Shown: positions 54,695-62,613 of the stretch, in pieces | Layout of the letters: every line of letters begins with the position of its first letter | How positions within the stretch are numbered: position 1 is the stretch's first letter | Assembly: GCF_040833965.1 (NCBI RefSeq) | Contig: NZ_CP162144.1 | Span: 8,139-72,138 of the forward strand | Reading direction: 5' to 3' | Length of the DNA: 64,000 nt | Origin: Leptospira sp. WS39.C2 | GTDB lineage: Bacteria; Spirochaetota; Leptospiria; Leptospirales; Leptospiraceae | Program-made: the position numbers and the translations under genes | The notes under the pieces: model-generated | The model's input: only the letters and a program-made list of their open reading frames with translations | The model's database searches: none | What the model was told of the DNA's origin: nothing

Positions 54695-54905
54695 GTGTTC
54701 CTCGGCTCTACTAAAGCGGTCTTCCACAATTATACCGCTACATACATCACCTGGAATTCCATTTGGATTCCAATTATGGACGTTTGTTAAAACTTCCAAA
54801 TCGATTTGCGATGCGTTAGCTATGTCTATCAACAATCGCAAAAAAACCAGAAAGCAGAAATGTTTTTTGGACACCGAAGGTCTCTGTTGGATATGGAGAG
54901 GGAAA

Positions 54906-55493
54906 ATGAAGGTTAAAGAAAGAACGGGAGTTTGGGTTCCACAATGGATATATGAATTGGACTTGAATCCAAACCAAATTCGGTTGTATGCAGAAATTGT
55001 ATCCTTAGATTCTAAAGATGGGTGTTATGCATCCAATGAATATTTAGCAAAGGTCTTGCGATTAAAACAAGATACTGTATCGCGATTGGTCTCACAATTA
55101 AAACAGAAAGGGCTCCTTGTCCAAACTAAGTTTGATGGAAGGAGACGTTTTTTGAAACCAATTTTACCAATTGTAAAATCTGAAGCCACGTACATGGATC
55201 CGAATCAAAAAGCGAAAAATGTTACGGAAGAGAGTGGGGGGTTTGGAAGTAAATCCAAAGCAGGATTGTATGAGAAGGCGACTCCTTATCCTATATACCA
55301 AAAACAGAATAATATACAATTTAAAGCAAACAAATCGGATGAGATAGAAAATTGGAAAACATTTTTGAGTTGGTCATCTGGTAAATTGTCTGAATCGACA
55401 AGAATATCAATGCTTGCGTTAGAGGGACCAGAAGAACTTTCGGGGTTACAGCGAAGGTATTGGGAACAATGGCTCGTAACCCCTGGTTCTTAA
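54906..55493 (+). CDS. Winged-helix protein of the replicon maintenance region, copy 2
   Basis: From ATG 54906 (GGAG about eight bases upstream) this encodes 195 residues. It is a clear paralogue of the gene at 51418-52011: GVWVPQWIYELDLNPNQIRLYAEIVSLDSKDGCYASNEYLAKVLRLKQDTVSRLVSQLKQKGLLVQTKFDGRRRFLKPIL aligns over its whole winged-helix domain. The C-terminal part is again variable and ends in a Trp-rich stretch (LQRRYWEQWLV). An ATG 84 bases upstream gives a longer frame that does not align with the paralogue. It is a candidate replication initiator or copy-control protein. Confidence 0.72.
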   Translation: MKVKERTGVWVPQWIYELDLNPNQIRLYAEIVSLDSKDGCYASNEYLAKVLRLKQDTVSRLVSQLKQKGLLVQTKFDGRRRFLKPILPIVKSEATYMDPNQKAKNVTEESGGFGSKSKAGLYEKATPYPIYQKQNNIQFKANKSDEIENWKTFLSWSSGKLSESTRISMLALEGPEELSGLQRRYWEQWLVTPGS

Positions 55494-55498
55494 CTGAT

Positions 55499-55945
55499 CT
55501 ATTTCACTTGGACCAGGTCCTTGCGAAATTGTGCCCTTCCACCTGGGTATTCGATGGTATAAAGGCATTGGCAATTTTCCCAAGCGGGGCTCGAAAGGAA
55601 AAAACCACCTTCTTCGGATTGGCAGGAATCTTGTTTGGGTTTAATTTTATGAGCGGAGATGAGACGGGCTAAGTCCTTCATTTCGGTTTCAGTGAGTTCA
55701 ACCGACTCCTGTTCTAACAAAATGTTTGTTAGTTTGGGTGATGTAGATAATAGGTTTGTAGCATTTACGCAGGTGGTTCGTCGCATCGCAAGACTTCCTG
55801 ATTCGATTGCTTGAGCACTTGCTTTAGCTGAAACTGCCGCATAAAATACTTCGATGCCGTCCTTTTGTTTCCATTCGGATTTCCATGGGGAATAGGTTTG
55901 GCATGTGATCAGGAAAAATAGGAGTAGAATCGGGGAATATTTCAT
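55499..55945 (-). CDS. Lipoprotein of unknown function
   Basis: This 148-residue protein has a short lipoprotein signal (MKYSPILLLFFLITC). The mature part has four more cysteines and a stretch with the small-residue pattern AAVSAKASAQAIESGSLAMRRTTCVNAT, seen in several Leptospira lipoproteins with a LIC-type name. I do not recognise a defined domain. The gene is convergent with the winged-helix gene, five bases away. Confidence 0.8.
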   Translation of the reverse strand: MKYSPILLLFFLITCQTYSPWKSEWKQKDGIEVFYAAVSAKASAQAIESGSLAMRRTTCVNATNLLSTSPKLTNILLEQESVELTETEMKDLARLISAHKIKPKQDSCQSEEGGFFLSSPAWENCQCLYTIEYPGGRAQFRKDLVQVK

Positions 55946-56060
55946 ACAGGAATTTTAGCCGATAGGAAAAGTTTGTCAACGGAAAGAGGTCCATTTCAAA
56001 ATGGAGTTGGATAATTTATTGAAAAATAACTCTTTTGATCAAGAATAGGATGGAATCAAG

Positions 56061-57026
56061 ATGAGTTTGTTTAAACCTATTCCTTTCTTTTCGGGCCCGA
56101 TGGTGCAATCATTTCTGGCTTCCTTCAAGTCGAATTCAGACAAATTGTATGGGAAAAATCACAATGGTATTTGGAAGTCTATCAAAACAAAAGAAGGAGT
56201 TACCTTACTTGCAAAGGTTCATGAGGTAACGAATCCAAAAGGGATTGTGATCTTGGTCCATGGGTGGGAAGGGAGTATCAATTCTAGTTATATCATCCGT
56301 ACCACCAAACATTTTTTAGCAAAAGATTTTTCAGTCTATCGTTTGAATTTAAGAGACCATGGAGACACTCACCATTTAAATGAAGGGATATTTAATGGGA
56401 GTTTACTTGCGGAAACTTATGATGGTGTTCTTGATTTATCAAAATCAAATAAAACGAAATTACCAATATACTTAGCTGGATTTTCACTCGGTGGAAACTT
56501 TGTATTACGGATGGCGAGTCGACATTCATCTGCAAAAGCAGATAATAAAATTCCAGGATTAAAACATTGTTTTGCTTTTAGTCCCGCTTTGGATCCAAAA
56601 CGAGCTACCATTAAAATGGATGAACATCCTTTTCTACGGAAATATTTTTTGAAGTCTTGGAAATCTTCCTTAGTAAAAAAAGGAGAATTGTTTCCTCATT
56701 TGTACTCTTTCCATGATTTGGATCGATACCAAACGGTGATGGATTTAACGGATAAAATGGTAAAAGAATTTTCTAAGTTTGGTTCTGTTGATGAATATTT
56801 TAATTCTTATACATTGAATGATTTGTTTTTCAAATCGATACAAGTTCCAACTACGATTCTAACATCGATGGATGATCCAGTGATCCCATGGAAAGAATTC
56901 ACTGAAATTCCAAGTTCTGCTTTTCTTGAAGTAGTGATTGAATCAAAAGGTGGACATTGTGGTTTTATCGAAGATTGGAAACGGTCCTCTTATTACTGGA
57001 GGATTATGGAAAAGAAGATGGGTTGA
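56061..57026 (+). CDS. Alpha/beta hydrolase, YheT-like
   Basis: This 321-residue protein has ILVHGWEGSINSSYI (oxyanion HG), then DFSVYRLNLRDHGDTHHLNEGIF and the nucleophile in LAGFSLGGNFVLRM (GxSxG). The acid is probably Asp in SMDDPVIPW and the catalytic His is in SKGGHCGF. The order matches the YheT/EMB8 group of hydrolases, which act on esters or lipids. There is no signal peptide. Its 3' end overlaps the convergent opgH gene by 23 bases. Confidence 0.87.
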   Translation: MSLFKPIPFFSGPMVQSFLASFKSNSDKLYGKNHNGIWKSIKTKEGVTLLAKVHEVTNPKGIVILVHGWEGSINSSYIIRTTKHFLAKDFSVYRLNLRDHGDTHHLNEGIFNGSLLAETYDGVLDLSKSNKTKLPIYLAGFSLGGNFVLRMASRHSSAKADNKIPGLKHCFAFSPALDPKRATIKMDEHPFLRKYFLKSWKSSLVKKGELFPHLYSFHDLDRYQTVMDLTDKMVKEFSKFGSVDEYFNSYTLNDLFFKSIQVPTTILTSMDDPVIPWKEFTEIPSSAFLEVVIESKGGHCGFIEDWKRSSYYWRIMEKKMG

Positions 57027-59046
57027 TTTCTTTCCAAATTTGTTTCCAATATGGCCCCCAATTCGATTTTTCGGAACTCCAAAATTGAGTATAAAATAAA
57101 TCTAACAATTCTCGGTTGGATAGTATGTTGAGAAGTTTTTTTCGATCCAAATATTCTGGGCCTTTTTTCAGCAATCGTTCAAAATCTATAGTATTGGATT
57201 TGGATAGTTTCGAAATATAAGATTTATTTCCTTGGAGTTGTTTGTGTTTTTGGTGAAACTTAGGATGGACAAGAGCATAAAATATTTCTTTTCCTTCAAT
57301 ATTTATGTTATGATTCAATTTTAGATTTTCCTTTAATTGGTGGAACAGTTCTGTATTTGGATTCCAATACGAGAGATCAAAGAATCGGTTTAGTTTTTTT
57401 TGTTCTTTTCCTGTGAAAATGACAAGGGGAATGGATAAAGCCCAACCAATCCAGATGGGCAAAGTCAAAAAGAATAACATTAGTGAATATGTATAACTTA
57501 TATAAGCAGAAACAATTCCGAGGATTGTGATTCCAAAGAATGAAGACAAAATGTAGGAAATGGGATAACTGGTTTCCGCATCCCTGTTTTGAGGTCCCCA
57601 GGAAATCTTTTTATTTAATAAAATGGAAACTACAAATATACTATGGTATATCATATAAATTGGTGCGATAAGAATTGAAAAAAAAGTTTCCAAGAAAAAC
57701 GCAGGGAACTTGCTGAAAATCTGTTTGATAGGTAAAGAAATATAACTCAAAACTCTTGGCAAAAATAAAAGTATTAATGATAAATACAAAAGTTTTAAAT
57801 ATAACGGGTCATAAATCTGAGCTTTGAAGTATTCAAATTCCTCAGGTAACATAGAGTAATTTAGGAATTTACTATCTTCTAAGTAGTTCCACAAACTTAA
57901 AAGAATATAACAAAACCAAATTGGCGAATTTAGGTAAGATAAAATTCCACTCAAGATATGGATTCTATTAATAAATGGTATTTTTTTACCGAATAAAAAC
58001 CAAAAGTGTTGGAGGTTCCCTTGGCACCATCTTTGGTCTCGTTTTAAGACGTCGATGATATTTGGGGGATTTTCTTCGTAACTACCTTCTAATTCATAAG
58101 CACACAAAACATCATAACCAGCTTTTCGCATGAGACTTGCTTCCACCGTATCATGGCTTAGGATTTTGCCACCTAACCCACCGTATTCTGGTAAGTGGGG
58201 GAGTGCACAATATTCCATAAAAGGTTTGATTCGAAGGATTGCGTTGTGACCCCAATAACTATTGGAATTGATCTGCCAAAAACTTGCACCTTTTAGGAAA
58301 AAAGAACTAAATAAATAGGAGGAAAACTCAGTTATTTTTTGGAATAGAGTAGTAGAACGAAATAATTTTGAATTAGTTTGGATGATTCCTGCATTTGGAT
58401 TAATTTGCATTAATGCGATAAGTTGTATGATAGTATCTCCACTCATTAAACTATCCGCATCCAATATGATCATGTATTCATATTGATTTCCCCATCTCCT
58501 GCAAAAATCTGCAATGTTCCCACTTTTTCCATTGAGATTACTTTTTCGCCTGCGGTAGTGGAATTTTGTAAAATTTTTCGTAGATTCACATAATTGAAGA
58601 TAGGCGGATTCCTCTTTGATCCATTTTTCAGGTGTTCGAGTGTCACTTAATATAAAAAAATCTAGTTTGGGTAAACTATGAAATTTTTCTAAAGATTCAT
58701 AGATGACTTTGATCCTTGCAAAAATCGAAACTTCGTTTTCTTCGTAGACAGGCATTACAAGTGCGACAGGCACAGATTCGAGCTTTGCAAAATTAAGTTC
58801 TGCTGTTGGAATTTTTTTTGCTCTTAAAAACGGGTCACCTTTTTTGAAAAAGGATAAGATAAACCCAAATAATGAGGTTGTAGCTCCATAAGATAACATC
58901 GGTAGCAGAAAAAGTAAGGTTATGAATTGGTAATATTCAGTGAGTTCGATACCTCCAAAAGAGATAATTTCAGAAAACGTTGTCAGACCAATCACGATCG
59001 GAATCATAAAAACGAAAAAAAATAAACTTCGGTGTAAATATATCAT
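57004..59046 (-). CDS. opgH: Glucans biosynthesis glucosyltransferase OpgH
   Basis: This 680-residue membrane glycosyltransferase has two N-terminal membrane segments. The GT2 domain then contains ALVMPVYEENEVSIFARIK, YMIILDADSLMSGDTI (DxD), LSHDTVEASLMRKAGYDV and DQRWCQGNLQH (QxxRW). Several more C-terminal membrane segments follow. It builds periplasmic beta-glucans from UDP-glucose with OpgG. Its ATG overlaps the preceding small gene as ATGA, so opgG, the small gene and opgH are co-translated. Confidence 0.92.
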   Translation of the reverse strand: MIYLHRSLFFFVFMIPIVIGLTTFSEIISFGGIELTEYYQFITLLFLLPMLSYGATTSLFGFILSFFKKGDPFLRAKKIPTAELNFAKLESVPVALVMPVYEENEVSIFARIKVIYESLEKFHSLPKLDFFILSDTRTPEKWIKEESAYLQLCESTKNFTKFHYRRRKSNLNGKSGNIADFCRRWGNQYEYMIILDADSLMSGDTIIQLIALMQINPNAGIIQTNSKLFRSTTLFQKITEFSSYLFSSFFLKGASFWQINSNSYWGHNAILRIKPFMEYCALPHLPEYGGLGGKILSHDTVEASLMRKAGYDVLCAYELEGSYEENPPNIIDVLKRDQRWCQGNLQHFWFLFGKKIPFINRIHILSGILSYLNSPIWFCYILLSLWNYLEDSKFLNYSMLPEEFEYFKAQIYDPLYLKLLYLSLILLFLPRVLSYISLPIKQIFSKFPAFFLETFFSILIAPIYMIYHSIFVVSILLNKKISWGPQNRDAETSYPISYILSSFFGITILGIVSAYISYTYSLMLFFLTLPIWIGWALSIPLVIFTGKEQKKLNRFFDLSYWNPNTELFHQLKENLKLNHNINIEGKEIFYALVHPKFHQKHKQLQGNKSYISKLSKSNTIDFERLLKKGPEYLDRKKLLNILSNRELLDLFYTQFWSSEKSNWGPYWKQIWKEINPSSFP

Positions 59047-59432
59047 AACAACCTAAAAATGATTAAATAATACAAAGCGCTCCATATAAAAATTGAAGCA
59101 ATGATAAAGAAAGGTTTAAATGAACTGATCAAGGAGTCTCTTGATTTTTTTGATTCTCTTTTCCATTCGGATTCTTTCGGTACCATTGATCCAAATTGCC
59201 AGGAACGATCAGGGAACGGAAGTTTGTGGTTTTGCATGAGATCTGTTTTGAAAGTATATTGGATCCACATAGACCAGTCTTTTTCCCAATTGTGAGAGAT
59301 TTGGTTTAAACTCAAAAAATTTGTAATTGTGTTTGCGATGGAAAACTCGTTTTGAATTCCATTTAACAACAAATAAGTTCTTATTCGTTCACTAAACTCT
59401 ATCTCATACTCAGTTTTATTTTGAAATTCCAT
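59043..59432 (-). CDS. Small single-pass protein between opgG and opgH
   Basis: This 129-residue protein has a soluble N-terminal part (IEFSERIRTYLLLNGIQNEFSIANTITNFL; WSMWIQYTFKTDLMQ) and one C-terminal membrane segment (PFFIIASIFIWSALYYLIIF). It overlaps opgG by 17 bases and opgH by four. In many bacteria OpgH has a longer cytoplasmic N-terminal domain. This protein may supply that part as a separate subunit. I do not recognise the family. Confidence 0.7.
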   Translation of the reverse strand: MEFQNKTEYEIEFSERIRTYLLLNGIQNEFSIANTITNFLSLNQISHNWEKDWSMWIQYTFKTDLMQNHKLPFPDRSWQFGSMVPKESEWKRESKKSRDSLISSFKPFFIIASIFIWSALYYLIIFRLL

Positions 59433-60990
59433 CTCGATAAATCCATGTTTCTGTAATTTTTTCTTGGTTATGTTCTAGATACACTTCCCATTCTGAAATT
59501 TCTATACTGGAAGAATGCCAAATTTGTAATCTCCACTGATCCAATTCAGGTATCTTTTCGATTTTGTATCGAATGGATTCGGGTGGAATTAAACTATTTC
59601 TTATATTGGCTGTTAGTAGAGTTTTCGGATCCAAAGATTTCAAATTCTCACCAGTAAAATACAAGGTTAACATTTTTTCTTTTGGAAATAATGGATCAAT
59701 TCCTTTGTAATAAGAAGATGATTTTCCAAGTGTATGGTTGCCTGGAGATTTTTCTGTATAACTAAGTTTGTATTGGATTTCGTATCCTTCATTTAGATTC
59801 GGTGGAATCACGGGTTCCCAGAATATTGTAACGTTATCATCGGAATCCAAATTAGTTGTAAATTCAAGTAAGTATAAATTTCCTTTGCCCCAATCTCCTT
59901 TAGGTTCCACCCACAAACTGGGTCTTAGGTGGTATTTTAGCTTTTCATCTTGGTAACTTTTGAATTTTCGGTCTCGTTGTATGAGGCCAAAACCAACTGG
60001 ATGATTTAAAGGGATTTTTGTGAGTTGTGTTTTTTTCGGATTGATTAAGGGTCTCCATTCCCAATTGTTTTCACCTAAATATGTGAGAAGTCCATCGGAG
60101 TCATGGATTTCGGGATGTATGTTTCCTAAAATTGGAATATTAGATTCACCATAGAGGAACATTGATGTAATAGGAGAGAATCCGAGGCGTTTGATTTTTT
60201 TTCTTAAGTAAATTTTCGCACGTATGTCAATGGTCGTCACTTCTCCTGGTAAAATATAAAATTCATAAGCTCCTACCACAGAGACACTATTCATAATTGC
60301 GTAAATGGTGATCGCTTTGTCATTTTTTTCTGGTCGTTTGATGTAAAAACTTTCAAAGATTGGGAATTCTTCTTTGTTATCTGGTCCAGTATTGATCGCA
60401 AGTCCCCTTCCTGAAAGTCCGTAAACTTGGTTTTTTGACAATGCACGAAAATAAGAAGAACCTTGGAAAACCAAAAATTCTTCTAAGGCTTCTTTATGAT
60501 TGATTGGATAATGTACTCTGAACCCAGTGTATTGGAGTTTTTTACTTAATTCAAAAAAATCATCAGTTAAAGGTAAGTTACCAAAATTGAATCGTGAAGA
60601 ATCATAGGGAATTTCTACTGGTTTTTCTTCTATTATTTCGTAAATTTTGATCCCGTTGCTATAGATATGACCTGGATGGAAAAAATGAAGTTGATAGGGT
60701 AGGGCAAGATTTTTCCAGATAGCAACATCTGGTTTGTATTCGATTTGTCTATAGTCTTCAAAACTAATCCCATCTAGTCCTGGGATTTTATATTCGGGAG
60801 TGGCGGTAAACTTTGTGTTTAATTTTTGTTTTACCAAATGGTCTAGGGTATTAAAATCAAAAATTTCGGATTTTGGTGAAATGGCAAATAATGAAACAAG
60901 TTTGTTGAAACTAAGATCGTTTCTTCTAATGATAACCAAAACACATAATACAATGGCAATGATTGCAAAGTATATGTTTAATTTTTTCAT
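59416..60990 (-). CDS. opgG: Periplasmic glucan biosynthesis protein OpgG
   Basis: This 524-residue protein has an N-terminal membrane anchor or signal (LNIYFAIIAIVLCVLVIIRR). The OpgG/MdoG domain follows with FDFNTLDHLVKQKL, GISFEDYRQIEYKPDVAIW, HFFHPGHIYSNGIKIYEI and SSYFRALSKNQVYGLSGRGLAINTG. RPSLWVEPKGDWGKGNLYLLEF and NLDSDDNVTIFWEPVIPP come near the end. It acts in the periplasm on the glucan backbone made by OpgH. It is first of three overlapping genes. Periplasmic glucans help with osmotic adaptation, which suits a water-living spirochaete. Confidence 0.9.
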   Translation of the reverse strand: MKKLNIYFAIIAIVLCVLVIIRRNDLSFNKLVSLFAISPKSEIFDFNTLDHLVKQKLNTKFTATPEYKIPGLDGISFEDYRQIEYKPDVAIWKNLALPYQLHFFHPGHIYSNGIKIYEIIEEKPVEIPYDSSRFNFGNLPLTDDFFELSKKLQYTGFRVHYPINHKEALEEFLVFQGSSYFRALSKNQVYGLSGRGLAINTGPDNKEEFPIFESFYIKRPEKNDKAITIYAIMNSVSVVGAYEFYILPGEVTTIDIRAKIYLRKKIKRLGFSPITSMFLYGESNIPILGNIHPEIHDSDGLLTYLGENNWEWRPLINPKKTQLTKIPLNHPVGFGLIQRDRKFKSYQDEKLKYHLRPSLWVEPKGDWGKGNLYLLEFTTNLDSDDNVTIFWEPVIPPNLNEGYEIQYKLSYTEKSPGNHTLGKSSSYYKGIDPLFPKEKMLTLYFTGENLKSLDPKTLLTANIRNSLIPPESIRYKIEKIPELDQWRLQIWHSSSIEISEWEVYLEHNQEKITETWIYRDGISK

Positions 60991-61131
60991 GTGTTAAGTA
61001 TTTGAAAATACCAGGATAGGTCATTCAATTTCTGGAATGTAGTAAATTTGTTTCACTAAACATGGATTAAGCAATATTGGGATTTTTTTAAGTTGCATGA
61101 AACATTTCATTCTCTAATGTTCTCACAACTT

Positions 61132-62613
61132 ATGAAGTTCCAATTGAATCGATTTTATTGTATTTTGTTACTATTATTTTCCGTTTTCTCCAATTGTTTA
61201 GGAAAACAAAAATCCGAAAAGGTATTCGGTGAATCCGTTATTTCCGCTAACAAACCACAGACTTTTAAAAAAATAGCACCATTAACTGCAAATTCCATTG
61301 GTTCGAGGAAAAATTTATACGAACATGGTTGGGCTGTTATCCCTTCGGGAAAAAAAGGGATCGATCTAACGAAAGACAATCTAATGAGTGCCAATGTTGC
61401 TAGAGCGATGGTACTCGTAAAATTGAAGAAGCGGAGTGTAGATTTTCCTGGAAAACTTGGGAATACCATGGACGCAGTTGTCAATTGGACAAAGGAAGGG
61501 TATACTGAGTCAGGGCAAAGAACTGAAGATATTTATGATGCAGGGTTACAACTTTCAAAAGAAGAATGGAAATTATCAAAGTATAGTTTTAATGAAGCTG
61601 GTGATCGGTTTGTATTAGGATATGTTTATTTAGTACCTAGGGTAAAATCAGATTTTGACATTCTAGACAAAGAACTAGATCGATATGCTGACTCTAGGGA
61701 CAAAAAGTCTTCGCAATTAAATCAGTTATTTGTATCTACTCTTAAGAATAATTCTAACAATATTATGGATTCTTGGGGTAATTCATTTCGAAAAGCATCT
61801 GATGAATTTTCACGAAATTATGAAGAATCAGGCGAAAGAGACAATTCCTTACTTGCGCTAATCGATATTTTTCAGGGATATTCCATCGCATTGAAAGAAG
61901 TCGTTTTATCTCCTGTAACAAAAACAACTGTCAATACTGGCGAGATATTGATGGTCAATGGAGTTTATGTTCCTCTTTCACAAGGAATGAACTTTTCTTC
62001 AAATGCATTAGTTTCAACTGGATTGGTTTTTTATTATGGAACTAAATCAGGATACAGAGTTTTTTCTCCAACTTTGGAAGCAGGTTTGTTTAGCTCTATG
62101 GGAATCTTATCGGCATCTGCAACTCTCCCCACATACACGTCAGGAACATCCCTTGCTCTATTCAATCAGGTGACTTCCGTTGCCGCTACAACAGCAAGTG
62201 GTGCTATTGGGACTACTGGAGGGTTGGGATATGAGTCGGCAGCATATGCAACTGGAATGACTTACGATTTAACTACCGGTGTTGCAGAGGCTGGTATGTA
62301 TACCATGAGTTCTGGAGTTGTATTAAGTTATACGGCTCTCACTGCATTACCACCGCAAATCCTCCTCACTGCTGTTGATGGTACAATTCTCATTACCTAT
62401 GATGGCCCAAGAATCGTAATTGCAGTTGTAAAAGGAAATTATGTTGGTGATGAAGATATTCCAACAGGGACTGTAGTCAATTTAGAAGAAGCAAAAAAAC
62501 AAGGGCGAGTAAAAGTTTTAACTGCAGATCCTAAAATTATAAAAAAAGTATTGGATGCCGAAATGTCTGAACAATTAAAACGTTCCGAAAAAAAGAAGGT
62601 AGAATCTAAATGA
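61132..62613 (+). CDS. Large lipoprotein of unknown function, first of a pair
   Basis: From ATG 61132 this encodes 493 residues, with a lipoprotein signal (FYCILLLLFSVFSNC). An upstream TTG (61093) gives a longer frame without a better site. The mature part has a polar region (VNWTKEGYTESGQRTEDIYDAGLQ). About 150 residues from 320 are rich in Ala, Gly, Ser and Thr (GTSLALFNQVTSVAATTASGAIGTTGG, GLGYESAAYATGMTYDLTTGVAEAG). These may be membrane-inserting. The C-terminus is lysine-rich. It overlaps the next lipoprotein gene as ATGA. I do not recognise the family. Confidence 0.78.
   Translation: MKFQLNRFYCILLLLFSVFSNCLGKQKSEKVFGESVISANKPQTFKKIAPLTANSIGSRKNLYEHGWAVIPSGKKGIDLTKDNLMSANVARAMVLVKLKKRSVDFPGKLGNTMDAVVNWTKEGYTESGQRTEDIYDAGLQLSKEEWKLSKYSFNEAGDRFVLGYVYLVPRVKSDFDILDKELDRYADSRDKKSSQLNQLFVSTLKNNSNNIMDSWGNSFRKASDEFSRNYEESGERDNSLLALIDIFQGYSIALKEVVLSPVTKTTVNTGEILMVNGVYVPLSQGMNFSSNALVSTGLVFYYGTKSGYRVFSPTLEAGLFSSMGILSASATLPTYTSGTSLALFNQVTSVAATTASGAIGTTGGLGYESAAYATGMTYDLTTGVAEAGMYTMSSGVVLSYTALTALPPQILLTAVDGTILITYDGPRIVIAVVKGNYVGDEDIPTGTVVNLEEAKKQGRVKVLTADPKIIKKVLDAEMSEQLKRSEKKKVESK

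Noticed and set aside
54638..54874. Minus-strand open frame of 78 codons with a signal-peptide-like start
   Set aside because: It begins with GTG inside the leader of the winged-helix gene and has no clear ribosome-binding site. A small exported protein is not fully excluded.
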